Positions 11,635-22,148 of a DNA stretch of 64,000 bases are shown piece after piece. The position numbers and the translations under genes are program-made. The DNA is taken from the NCBI GenBank assembly GCA_964017185.1, contig OZ024870.1, positions 30,775,621 through 30,839,620 of the forward strand. The letters run 5' to 3'. Each line of letters starts with the position of its first letter. The first letter of the stretch is position 1. This stretch comes from Rugalucina vietnamica. Lineage: Eukaryota; Mollusca; Bivalvia; Lucinida; Lucinidae. The notes below the pieces were generated by a model. The model did no database searches, was not told where the DNA came from, and was given only the letters and a program-made list of their open reading frames with translations.

Positions 11635-11873
11635 TTGAGCCGCCTCATGGGAAAACCAACAATCTGCATAGGCGAAAACAAAGACGCAGATCAGCTTCGC
11701 GGTAACCGCGAAGCTGATCAGCGCCTTTGTTTTCGCTACTCGAATAGTACAATTCCTCCTCTACCTAACTCCAAAATTTCAAGCTTCTAGCCTGCTTCTG
11801 TTGCTGTACAGCCTGATTTGTGTCAGACCTGTTCGGAAACCACATTGTTGGTTTTCCCACGAGGCGGCTCATT
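11635..11873 (+). mobile_element. hairpin MITE, full length, near consensus
   Basis: TGAGCCGCCTCATGGG to CGAGGCGGCTCA. The hairpin at 11672-11736 pairs almost perfectly around GGTAACC. A good reference copy for the family. Confidence 0.9.
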
Positions 11874-12260
11874 TATTGTTCCAGCAATTAGGTCATCAAT
11901 ATGTCTTCTGGTAATTAAAATTAGCTGCCATGATATTAAAAAAGAATATGAAGCAATGAATGACAAGTTCTCGTTTCAAAATGAGAGCCATTTCAAAGTG
12001 ATGGGTTTGAATAGAATATCAAGCGCCAAGTATTTACAAAAAAAGGATTTCTTACAGATGACGGATGATTTAGGCGGTCTGGTGCCGATCCATTTGTTTT
12101 CGCTACTATCTTGTTCCAAAATTCAGCAACATTTTGTGGCTGAACATCCCAGTTTGTAAAACAGACAAGAAGTCATTAATACAGGATTTCTAGTAGCGAG
12201 GCTCAGTTACTTCCCCAAGAGCAGGGGATGCGTAGAAGGATCTCAATTGACTGTCGTTAA
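11874..12260. other. 3' flank of AhpD copy B
   Basis: Probable 3' UTR and flank of copy B. A minus-strand AATAAA at 11877-11872 could be its polyadenylation signal. The plus-strand open frame here starts inside the MITE and resembles no known protein. Confidence 0.35.
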
Positions 12261-15200
12261 TTAACGTGGCTTTGGTGCCTTTGGTGTTCTGCCTAAGGTA
12301 TAAAAGTCATCGTTTGGCTTCACATTCAGCATAATAACCATTCTATTAACTAAACACATATAGGAAACCGCACTGCCGATGTCCCAAGCATCGTCTCTGG
12401 AAAGCCCATGTTTCTCAAGACTAGCGAGTTTCTCGTCAGAAATCGGTCGACAGTTAAGGACATCCATAGCGTAGTCGAGAATAGCTCGCTGACGATCATC
12501 TAAATCTGCCGTCTCCCAGTTGCCCGCGATCTGAAATGAATTTTGTTAAGATGAACTCGAACTGAAGAAATGACCATCTAAACATCAGAAAAACATATCC
12601 GTGCAATGAATACCCCCTTAAACCCCACTTTTATATAGTAAAAGTGGTGTATGCAGGGTATACCTATTTTTCTTATTTTGGCTCCAAAACATAGATTGTG
12701 GATACTCGTTAGAACCGCCTCGCCGAGGCAGTTCTAACGTGTACCCACAATCTATGTTTTGAGCAAAAATAAGAAAAATATCAAAATATTTCTACTGAAA
12801 TTTTTCAATTTTTACAACTTCAGGAAAATCTGTATATTACATGGGCATGTTTTTGTAATGAAGCGATGTTATAAGTGGCTATGGATACCTCTCGAAAAGG
12901 AGGTATGATGTGCGTAAGTCAGTAGCTCACTGGTCGCTTTTTTATCTGTTATCCATTGCCCGATTCCTCGTTTTGTCTTAAGCTATTTCACATTATAAAG
13001 TACGCATGCTAAACATAAAAATGTTTTCAGTTCTTTTAAAAGTTTAACCCATTACATACTGTATCTATACTTCCAACGTTTTAAGAAGAACCACAGTCTT
13101 GTTAACATAAATTAAAATGAAATGAAAGAAAAAAATCATGACAGAAACCTGGTCCGCCATTTTTGGATTTCTGGACGTCAGTCTGTGAAGTGCCCCATGG
13201 ATAACCATACATGATGCACATTTATTAGCGGCTGAGGTGGCAAGAATTATCATCTCTTTTTCTGCTGAAGTCAGCGAACCTTTAATATTTCAAGAAATAG
13301 ATTAAATGGTGTGAAAGCCAGTGGATGTTTATTCTAAATGTCAAAGTTTAGAGTCACATGTATTTTTCATGCGCAATTTCTTTTTTGTGTCCTGGTACAT
13401 TTGGGAAGCCCAGTGGTATTCAAATGACATAAAACACCCGTGGTTCACCTATAAATTTATTTCGGAGTCCTCGATATTTCATTTATATGGAGAAGAGCTT
13501 GTATAATATGTTTTCACTACATATAGGTATTTAGTTTTTTTATGTTTGAATATTTCCCCCACATCACACAGATCACTTCAGATGATTTAATTCGCATAAA
13601 CACGTTTCCATCAGTATTTCGAATGTCATCGGGGAACTGTATAGCCCAAACGGAAATTATTTCCGTTCACACGTTAGGGAAATTTATTAACTGCTTATAT
13701 TCCATTGTTTCGAACGATTGTTTTAAATTTTAATTCAGTTTATGTCTGGTCAGACCAAAAACTCTGAAGGACGTGTGATCTAATAATGGAAGTCCTTAAT
13801 ATTAGAGCCGCCACATGGGAAAACCAACAATCTGCCTAGGCGAAAACAAAAGCGCAGATCAGCTTCGCAGTAACTGCGAAGCTGATCAGCGCCTTTGTTT
13901 TCGCTACTCGGATAGTACAGTTCCTCTTCTACATAAATCCGAAAATTCAAGATTCTAGCTCTTTTCTGTAACTGTACAGGTCGGTTTTTGTCGGACCTGG
14001 TCAGAAACCACATTGTTGGTTTTCGCACGAGGCGGCTCATTAGATTACCTCTCTTGGTCATTGTTATTTCATGGTAGTCTAGAAAGGCTCTAAGTTCCTC
14101 CGGTCTATATGAAAGGGCGCTAAATACATTGGTTATTTCCCCACTCTGAAAGATAAAAAACGCTTCATTTACGGTGCATCGGGTGCGATAGCTCAATCGG
14201 TAGCGTGTCCGCTTTAATTTGCAACGGAACCGAGATCGATCCTCATGTCTGACACCTTTGTTTCATGGAGATATTTCTAAAGCCATATCATGTGTTTCGG
14301 TTAATAAAAAGGTGAAGTATGTAAACAAATGCATGTTTTATGATGCACAATTGAAAATGATACCACCGGTATTATATACGTTAAGAGCTCTTTCGATGTC
14401 TAAATCGCGAGTCCAAAATCTGTAACGTGTAGTAAAACAGCTGTTAGATAGTAAATGTCACGTTTGGATCTCGTCTTTTATAACTCACTGTCCTTTAAAT
14501 CTTTATCAAATAGAAGTCAACCCGTTGTCATTTCAAACTTCTGATAGTCATTTTAAAGGCAATTTATTTAAAAAAAAAGTCAATGGCTACTTTCATTTTA
14601 CCCAATTCGTTTTTTCAAGAAACTGAACATTAAACAGTATAAGGAGAGCGCGATGGCGTAGTTATAGAGCATCGGGCTCAGAATCGAAAGGTCTTTGGTT
14701 CTATCTCCTCTGACCGCACCGTGTTGTGTCCTTGAACAAGGCACATTTACCCTCAAGAGTACTGGTACTGAGTACCCATGAAGCGGTGGCTCCGCACCGA
14801 CATGACTGAAACAATTGTTAACTTGGACGTTAAACCTCCATGCAAACAATCCAAACTAACAAAAACAATATCTCGCTTTAGTTCGATCCCTGCACGTTCA
14901 TTACTTTTCAGCTGAGTAGCGTAACGATGATTTACTACATGTTATACTAGACACTGTATGTACGGGATGATAATTCGTGACTGAGCCCTTGTATAATAAC
15001 TATATGATAACTATATGACAATGATTCAGACTTGTGATGGGTTTTTACCCTGAGAGCATATTTCTTCATTCTCTTTTGTAGATCTTCAGGTAGGGTGTCA
15101 AACTCTGGTACGGGAAACCGACTGAACTCTGCTGCAGGAGCATGACTGACTCGAAAATGTCGAACAGACTGGGGTAGCGTATTAAACTTCTGTAAATGAG

Positions 15201-15939
15201 AGATTGAAAAATAAGTTCAATTTACATTAACTAGTTTTAATTAAACAGCTTAAATAAATCTTATTTACTAAAACGAGTAGTCGGTCTCTGGGTTCATAAA
15301 AAGACTGAGGAAGGTCAGACAGAAGTGCTGTGATAGAAAATTTTTATGCATGTATTTCAGTCGAAGATATGGCCATTACGAAAACTTGCCCATGAGATTT
15401 TTACAGAGAATACAGAGATTTTTAAAGTTGTAAAAAATGAAAATTTATGTTTTGGATCAATAACAAGAAAAATAGGTTTACCCCTGAAACCCCATTTTCA
15501 CCATTTAAGAGTGGGGCTAAGGGGGTTACTTATTGCATGGATATGTTTTCCTGTGCGGAGAGCAAAACGTGTTCCTTGCACTTTTCAAGGTTTTTCACTC
15601 TGACAAGGTTTTTGTCGGTTTTTGAACTTTTTGTTGACATTTTCAAACGAGTACGGGTCATTGGATCCAGAACATTATATACACTAGTAAATATGGTTTA
15701 GAAATCAGAACGTAAAAAATGAGCGTTTGTGGTAACGAAAATAAATGCTTATACATAAGAAAATTAAGGTATTTTAATAAAATATTTAGGCTTAGTATAA
15801 GTACACTTTATCTGTGCATGTCAATGTCATAAAAGGCAACTGAAATTTAGGGAAACAACGAACAAGATAAACATAATGTAGTAAAACTTACATGCAAAGT
15901 CGGTAAAACCTGACTCAACCGTCGTCCTGCAATGTTCAT
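12261..15939 (-). CDS. AhpD/CMD-family peroxidase-related enzyme, copy B
   Basis: All five exons read cleanly on the minus strand: 15939-15892 (MNIAGRRLSQVLPTLH; donor GTAAGT), 15189-15049, 14145-14049, 13279-13149 and 12530-12261 (stop TAA). They join in frame to 228 residues. Exon lengths 97 and 131 and all intron phases equal those of copies A and C, so the three genes are duplicates that kept their introns. The redox motif is intact: E104, C116, C119, H123 (CASCMVIHG). Exon 1 plus the start of exon 2 is basic, rich in Ser and free of acids to about residue 30, as expected for mitochondrial import. Introns hold two palindromic MITEs, a SINE and a hairpin MITE; the last lies 9 bp from the exon 3 boundary. 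The gene runs opposite to both neighbours and is head-to-head with copy C. Function beyond a thiol-dependent peroxidase-like role is not known. Confidence 0.88.
12584..12859. mobile_element. palindromic MITE with ATTACGAAAAC ends, full length
   Basis: Ends ATCAGAAAAACATATCC and GGCATGTTTTTGTAAT pair. The core palindrome ATAGATTGTGG...CCACAATCTAT surrounds GCCTCGCCGAGGC. It lies in intron 4 of AhpD copy B, 53 bp from the exon 5 acceptor. Confidence 0.85.
13803..14039 (+). mobile_element. hairpin MITE, full length
   Basis: Flanked by TTA on both sides (TTA-GAGCC, GGCTCA-TTA). Its right end is 9 bp from the exon 3 boundary of AhpD copy B, so the donor hexamer lies in that short gap. Confidence 0.9.
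14186..14261 (+). tRNA. tRNA-like sequence, probably a pseudogene or SINE head
   Basis: About 76 bp with an A-box-like TAGCTCAATCGGTAGCG, a B-box-like GAGATCGATCC, and GGTG/CACC ends that can pair. The anticodon arm is irregular with an oversized loop, so a working tRNA is unlikely. It lies in intron 2 of AhpD copy B, on the strand opposite to the gene. Confidence 0.35.
14643..14862 (+). mobile_element. tRNA-derived SINE (family 2)
   Basis: A tRNA-like head with GATGGCGTAGTTATAGAGC and a weak B box, then a body GTGTCCTTGAACAAGGCAC...TTGGACGTTAAACCTC and an A/C-rich tail, the same layout as 61800-62010. It lies in an intron of AhpD copy B. Confidence 0.7.
15375..15552. mobile_element. palindromic MITE (ATTACGAAAAC ends), core deleted
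   Basis: ATTACGAAAACTTGCCCATG at the left and TTGCATGGATATGTTTTCC at the right, but the ATAGATTGTGG palindrome is absent. In intron 1 of AhpD copy B. Confidence 0.75.
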
Positions 15940-16344
15940 CACGGCGAATCGAAAATGATTTCCCGATCTGTATCACGAACGTGTGTACGAGTCGCGTCCT
16001 AGAAAAGACTTAAAAAATTTTAATATTAAAGGATTTGTGCAAATGCAAACACAAGTTGTTTATCCGATACTTTGATGTGAGATACTTGAAATAGAGATGT
16101 TTTAAAGTCAATAAGATCTTGTAAAAAGATGACGTAGCAAAAAAGAAAATTATAGATCTACACAAATTTTATATAAAAAAAAAAAAACAAGATATGCGAT
16201 TTCATACAACATCATACCACATAAATCACTATAGCTGTGTATTCAATTGATCGATCCATGGTCTTTGTTAACAAATTGATTATTTTCTATTTCTCTTTTT
16301 GTCTGGTTCATCAAATTGAAAGGCCGATGATCTAGTTTAAAGGC

Positions 16345-16717
16345 AATACCCTATTCGTTCTAATTAGCGCACAGGGCGCTTAACTTTTCAAAATAATTTA
16401 AAGTTATGGTAGCAAAATATCGTTCTAATAAGCGCGCACTATGAACCAAAACAACACATTAACTGATAAAATAAGGGCAGAGTGTTGGGTGCCAAAATAA
16501 TCAATGATGAAGCCACTTAAGTTTTCCAATCGTTTCAAATAGTTTTTGACCATTTAAGTTTTAATGCGGTTAATACGGTATTTATGTGTAAAATTGTGTA
16601 AAAATACCAATATGCTAGTCGAGTAGTGTGCGCTTATGCACGTGTTTTTTTTTTTCGGAAATGACCAGGGTGTGCGCTTATTGGAGCATGTGCGCTAATT
16701 AGAACGAATACGGTATT
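16345..16717. mobile_element. MITE with TTCGTTCTAATTAGCGC inverted ends
   Basis: AATACCCTATTCGTTCTAAT at the left pairs with ATTAGAACGAATACGGTATT at the right. TAAGCGC/GCGCTTA motifs recur inside. In the AhpD B/C intergenic region. Confidence 0.8.
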
Positions 16718-16937
16718 TTCGTTTTACTCACAGCGAAAGGGACTGGATATCGGAAAAGAATGTACTCATTAGTAGTAGGTTTTGCAAAATTGTGCAATAT
16801 GGCCCATACCCTACCTCACTTTGAACGTTTGGATCAAACTTTTATATTTAATTTGAAAGATCTCAACAAGTCTTTATATCCATAAAAGCATTGGCTTTTC
16901 TGCACTTAGTACTAATAACAATCTCTGCACCCACATT

Positions 16938-17173
16938 TGAGCCACCTCATGAGAAATCCAACAATCTGCATATGCGAAAACAAAGACGCAGATCAGCTTC
17001 GCGGTGACCGCGAAGCTGATCAGCGCCTTTGTTTTCGCTACTCGGATAGTACAGTTCCTCCTCTACGTAACCCCAAAATTTCAAGCTTCTAGCCTGCTTC
17101 TGTAGCTGTACAGGCCGGTTTGTGTCAGACCTGTTCGGAAACTACATTGTTGGTTTTCCCACGAGGCGGCTCA
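16938..17173 (+). mobile_element. hairpin MITE, full length
   Basis: TGAGCCACCTCATGAG to GAGGCGGCTCA. The hairpin tip is TTCGCGGTGACCGCGAA, a paired variant of the family tip. Confidence 0.9.
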
Positions 17174-17435
17174 ATTTAAAAGAACTTTTCCTATCTGTAA
17201 CACTGCTGTAGGTCGAATTTCACGACAGTCTTCACTTGGTTCATCTACTTGTATACTTTTACATAAATTTATCTGGGTTAATTATCTTTTCGCATATTGG
17301 GTTATTTTATTTTGATTCATGCTTGAAAAAAATGATCACACCCGAAATCTGATTCGAGTCCTAAACTAGTACTTTTCCCAAAATCAAGGCTATATACCTT
17401 TTTTCTCTAAATAAAACGTGATGTATCCTATTTAA

Positions 17436-17673
17436 TGAGCCGTGTCATGAGAAAAACAACATTTTGCATATGCGAAAACAAAGGCGCAGATCAGCTTAAT
17501 TCGCAGTATTAAACTGCGAAGCTGATCAGCGCCTTTATTTTCGCTACACGGATAGTTCAATGCCTCTACTTTCTAATCTCCAGCCTCTAGCCTCGTCCGA
17601 CAGTGTTCTTGTACAGCTCGGTTTGTGTTGGACCTGTTCAAAAACCACGTTGGTTTTCTCATGACGCGGCTCA
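17436..17673 (+). mobile_element. hairpin MITE, full length, elongated tip
   Basis: Ends TGAGCCGTGTCATGAG and ACGCGGCTCA. The hairpin tip carries extra bases on one arm (CTTAATTCGCAG against CTGCGAAG). Confidence 0.85.
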
Positions 17674-17718
17674 AGTAAGTAATTTCATCTTGTTTTTGTT
17701 GCGACTGTATCCAAAACA

Positions 17719-17721
17719 AAA

Positions 17722-17793
<72 letters not shown>

Positions 17794-17815
17794 TATAATA
17801 ATAATGATTATAATA
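17719..17815. repeat. (AAAT)n then (AAT)n microsatellite
   Basis: About 97 bp of AAAT repeats passing into AAT repeats. The tyrosine-rich open frame across it is not a gene. Confidence 0.95.
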
Positions 17816-18644
17816 AAATGAAAATAAAAGCATGGTGTTAAAATCTGATTAAAGGAACATTTCTCATGAACATATCTTCCCTGGGCCTTTGTTTGCGGCG
17901 ACTTTTATGTTTTAGGTGGAAATATTACATGCAAAAGACAACGACTTCTAAATTACATAAAGTAATTAATTTCTACGAAGCATTCGGATATCGTAACATC
18001 ACAAGTTCCCGTGAACAAAATGTTTAAATACAAGGGCGATAATGTCTAGTTATTTCATTAATAGTACACGAACGTTTTGGTCACCCCACGTATATTTTCT
18101 TCGCCGTAAAAAGTTTACCGCACGTGACGTTCCATCGTTTCTATTTTAAATGCAGAAAAGCCCACTGAGATACAAACCGAGTAATCACCTTTGTTTCTTT
18201 TGTGTAGTGCACTTACGCTGCTGTCCCTTCTAGTCCAGACGACGTTGAAATTATTTGCGTTTCTTAAAAATCATTTAGTAGATGTGTACTTTGGAATTTT
18301 GATACTTTTGGTTCACGTTTTCTTGCATTTTCCGCAAATTATCTTCGTGACAATCAGCATATGCCTCCCACACGAACACTGCACGTTCCTACTGTACATG
18401 TTTAGTTAAACTGGGATAAAGTCAGTGGGCTTGGAGTCTTGGGAAATAGCCCATGATGCTTTAGGCTAGATTGTTAGTGAAAATTACCAGAGGTATATTT
18501 CTATAGTATTTCTTAATTATTTTATTTTTTGCATCGTAGACAAAACATTTGTTTCATTAAATATTATTATTAAATATGTTACAAGCATTCGAGATTGTGC
18601 AGAAAACAGCAACCTTGGCATTGGATCATATCACGTATTATAAT
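17816..18644. other. intergenic DNA, nothing recognised
   Basis: A 72-codon hydrophobic open frame (18191-18409) has no recognisable family, no splice context and no repeats; it is left uncalled. Confidence 0.35.
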
Positions 18645-18880
18645 ACGAGCCGAGACGCGAAAAAAAATGTCTTTGAGGTTTCCAACCAGGTCCGACACAA
18701 AAAGACCTATGCAGTCACATAAGAAAACAAGAAGCTTGAAATTTGGTATATAAAGAGAGGATGAATTGTTCTATCCGGGTAGCGAAAACAAAGGCGCTGA
18801 TCAGCTGTGCAGTTACTGCACAACTGATCTGCGTCTTTGTTTTCGCATACGCAAAATCCGGTTTTCTTACGACGCGCTCT
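18645..18880 (-). mobile_element. hairpin MITE, diverged
   Basis: Left end ACGAGCCGAGACGCG, right end GACGCGCTCT. The hairpin near the right end has the GTGCAG-type tip. Older than the near-consensus copies. Confidence 0.75.
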
Positions 18881-19021
18881 CTATTACTATAACGTATTAC
18901 AAGTATAAGCTTTTACAAAAAGCTTGGTCTACGCTTCGCATATATAAACTTGAATGTCAAAGAATCTGACCGTACTCCCATTTCATCGTGGTTCATGTGA
19001 CTGAACAGAAATAAAACGCTG

Positions 19022-19213
19022 CGCGGTCAAAGCATTCATACCTGACAATCGACCGTCACAGTACTGTCGGTTCATTTCATTCCGTTGTGGCTTGGATAGA
19101 ATGTAATTGGCTACACGGCAGGTGAAGTGCAGTCAAAGCATTCAGGCCTGACCTTATAGCGTCACAATACCGTCGGTTCTTTTCATTCCGATGTTGCTTA
19201 AATAGAATGCAGT
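19022..19213 (+). repeat. two-copy direct repeat, about 90 bp
   Basis: GTCAAAGCATTCATACCTGA...TTCATTCCGTTGTGGCTT (from 19026) recurs from 19131 with mismatches, each ending near ATAGAATG. Confidence 0.7.
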
Positions 19214-19869
19214 CATGCACCAGTTTCACGAATTTAACAATTTGCCCCATTTTTGATACCTACTGCACCATTGGTACAAATGTTACCAAATAAAGGGAGG
19301 TTTGCCTGGGTGTTTTGGGTGTTTCACGGTCCTTGAATCCTACTAACACTATGGTCAAGCCACTAGACTAAAACGTGCAGCTGCAGTTGTAGAGAGGTGT
19401 ACGAGTTGTCTTGTAATTTAATTAAAAGTAGGTCAATCTCAAACTTTAGAGTAGTCTACGCGCTGGCGCGTAGACAAAAAAGCGGTGAATAAGTGCCCGT
19501 AAACTTTTATCTATGAACATAATATTTTAAAATAGCGTATTTGTATTAAATATATATAATACGACCTGACTAGACAGTGCAATTCTGTTTATACTGATAC
19601 GAAAAAGAAACGCCTATATATCAAACTGAAACACGCATAAAAGAACCACGTCTTAAAAATGCTTAAAGATGCCGTTCATGCCACACAGCGACATGCATCT
19701 ATCCATGCATGTGACCGAGTGGCCACCTTTTGGAAAACAGCTGCCGATTAAACGGTTCATCTGTTTTAATATCATATGCTCTATTTACGATATTACGTTC
19801 CGAAAGTGTTGTTTATTGATTACGCAAGTTCCTGGCCACTGTTTTCGTTTTATCAAGACAAGTCTTAAA

Positions 19870-20119
19870 ATACTGCCGAGTGGTTAAGGTCGCTGACTTC
19901 AGTGCTCTTAATCATTCGATCATCTCACCGCTGTGGGTTCGCGCCTCGCTCGGGGCACGAGTCACATGTGGGACAAGCCAAGTTCTGCTTGCGGGTGTGT
20001 TAGGTGGTTTTTCCCCGGGTACTCCGGTTTTCGCCCCACCTGCCGATTGATTCGTCTCGATATGAGTGAAAAAGCTTGAAAGGGACGTAAAACTGAATCA
20101 AAAAAAAAAAAAAAAAAAA
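19870..20119 (+). mobile_element. tRNA-derived SINE (family 1)
   Basis: Head TGCCGAGTGGTTAAGG (box A) and GGGTTCGCGCC (box B) resemble a Leu/Ser tRNA. The body carries GACAAGCCAAGTTCTGCTTG and TTGAAAGGGACGTAAAACTG, then an A20 tail. The same family occurs inverted at 25067-25331. Confidence 0.85.
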
Positions 20120-20900
20120 CTATATTAAGTTTTTCTCACTACAAACAGATAAATTGCATTTAGATCTGACCCTCACACGCACATGCATATGGACTTACAC
20201 ACTAGAAGACAGACCCACGAATAATGTCCCCCTGACTTCTTTACTTCATCACTGAACGATTCTTTTTTTCTTTAGTTTCAACAGATTCACAATGTTCTCG
20301 GACAGTATTTTAACAGCGCGTGTCGTTCTCTTATGAATTATGTAGGAATTTACTTGTTAAGGATGCACCAAGTTCGACACTTGAGCAACTAAGTTTAACA
20401 GGCTAAGTTTCAATCACACTATGTGTAAATTTCTCTTTTTGGCGTCGTTTTGACGTGGGTTGAAATGAACTATGAAACAAGAGCGGATTGACACGCTAGA
20501 GTACAGTATAGAAATGAACCCATTTTTTTAAAAATCAAGACTATTCAAATGATAGGTACTCTTAAGCGATTTACTATTTGTGGGTACCAGTTTTAGATAA
20601 GTGCTAAGCGGATTCTGGTAGCTGTTTGAAGATTTTTGGAGTTGTATCGTAAGTTCTTTTATATAAGCTTTATACCTCTCTATATTATTTTTAAAGCACA
20701 TACGTATATTATGGCAATTCTTTCTACCGTTGCTTTTGGATTTATTTGAGTGTTGCAAGTTCTTTTAGTTGAGCATGTGAATTATTTTTACCACCGCTTT
20801 ACAAATACATTAAAACTCCCCCAAAAACATTGTAACGTCTTTTCACCGTCACCGTTTTGAGATGTATTTATAAGCACAGTAAGATCTAGTTCGCACTTTC
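20120..20900. other. AhpD B/C intergenic DNA, nothing recognised
   Basis: The missing first exon of AhpD copy C might lie here or further left, but no ATG exon with a phase-0 donor and leader-like peptide stands out. Confidence 0.3.
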
Positions 20901-20904
20901 CTTC

Positions 20905-21625
20905 TATGGTAAGTTTTCAGTTTATAAGCAGTTTTGGTTTTTAAGCATTTTAAGTTCTCTCTAACATTAAGCTTTGTAAGTTCTTTCTACTGTCGCTTTT
21001 GGGTAAGCAATATATTAGTTCTTTCTATTGTCGCTTTTGGGTAAGCATTATATTAGTTCTTTTGGTAAAGCATTATATTAGTTCATTCTACCTCCGCTTT
21101 TGTATAAGCATTATATTAAGTTCTTTCTACCACCACTTTTGGATAAGCATTATGTATGTTCATTCTATCGCCGCTTTTGGATAAAAGCTTTTGTGTAAGC
21201 ATTATATCAGTTCATTCTATCGGCGCTTTTGGATAAGCATTATATTAAGTTCTTTCTACCACCGCTTTTGGATAAGCATTATATTAAGTTCATTCTACCT
21301 CCGCTTTTGGATAAGCATTATATTATGTTCTTTCTACCATTACTTTTGGATAAGCATTATTTAAGTTCATTCTATCGCCGCTTTTGGATAAGCATTATAT
21401 TAAGTTCTTTATACCATTACTTTTGGATAAGCATTATTTAAGTTCATTCTATCTCCGCTTTTGGATAAGTACTTTGTTAAGTTCTTTCTACCACCGCTTT
21501 TAGACAATTGTTGTAAGTTTTGTCTGCTGTCGTTTTGCGATAAGCAATGAAAATTTCTTCTAGCTTTTGGATAAGCATTATTTTTTTTTTCTACCCATCG
21601 CTTTCTGAGATAAGAATTGTAACGC
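20905..21625. repeat. about 39-bp minisatellite
   Basis: Roughly 16 units of AAGTTCTTTCTACCACCGC / TTTTGGATAAGCATTATATT, regular at 20975-21500 and degenerate at both ends. Unit length is near a multiple of 3, so open frames appear in both strands. Confidence 0.9.
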
Positions 21626-21838
21626 ATTCCTTGTAATAAACTTCCTGCTCCATCGACGGTCTTTGCTTTTTCAGATGTGTACCTAGTACTACATACCTTT
21701 AATTAGAGAATGATTTGAAAATGTATCCTCAATGTGCTTCATAGTACACCATCTAGAAATTCTAAAAAAGATACACTAACCTTGATCGACGGCGGTTTTG
21801 CGCCAGACAAGGAACGTAATTTAGTACGGAGGGGTGGC

Positions 21839-22116
21839 ATTACGAAAACTTGCCCGTGCAATATACAGAGATTTTTTTTTCAGCCGTAAAAATTGAAAAT
21901 TTCATCAGAGAAATGTTGATACTTTTTTATTTTTGCTCAAACCATAGATTGTGGGTACAAGTTAGAACCGCCTCGCCGAGGCGGATCTAACGAGTACCCA
22001 CAATCTATGTTTTGGAGCAAAAATAAGAAAAATAGGTATACCCCTACATACCCCAGTTTTGCTATATAAAAGTGGGGTTTAAGGGGCAATTCATTGCACG
22101 GACATGTTTTCCTGAT
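21839..22116. mobile_element. palindromic MITE (ATTACGAAAAC ends), full length
   Basis: ATTACGAAAACTTGCCCGTG at the left, CACGGACATGTTTTCCTGAT at the right. The core palindrome centres on CGCCTCGCCGAGGCG. It ends 32 bp before the exon 2 acceptor of AhpD copy C. Confidence 0.9.
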
Positions 22117-22148
22117 GTAGTAGCATTATACTTTTGTTACACTTCCAG

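Noticed and set aside
11818-12159. 113-codon plus-strand frame
   Set aside because: Begins inside a MITE end and continues into non-coding sequence; no recognisable motif.
13780-14196. 138-codon minus-strand frame taken as one protein
   Set aside because: It joins exon 3 of AhpD copy B to intron and MITE sequence; only 14145-14049 is coding.
20906-20914. ATG followed by GTAAGT as a one-codon first exon for AhpD copy C
   Set aside because: The phase would fit, but the sequence is the worn edge of the 39-bp minisatellite and a one-residue exon cannot be supported.
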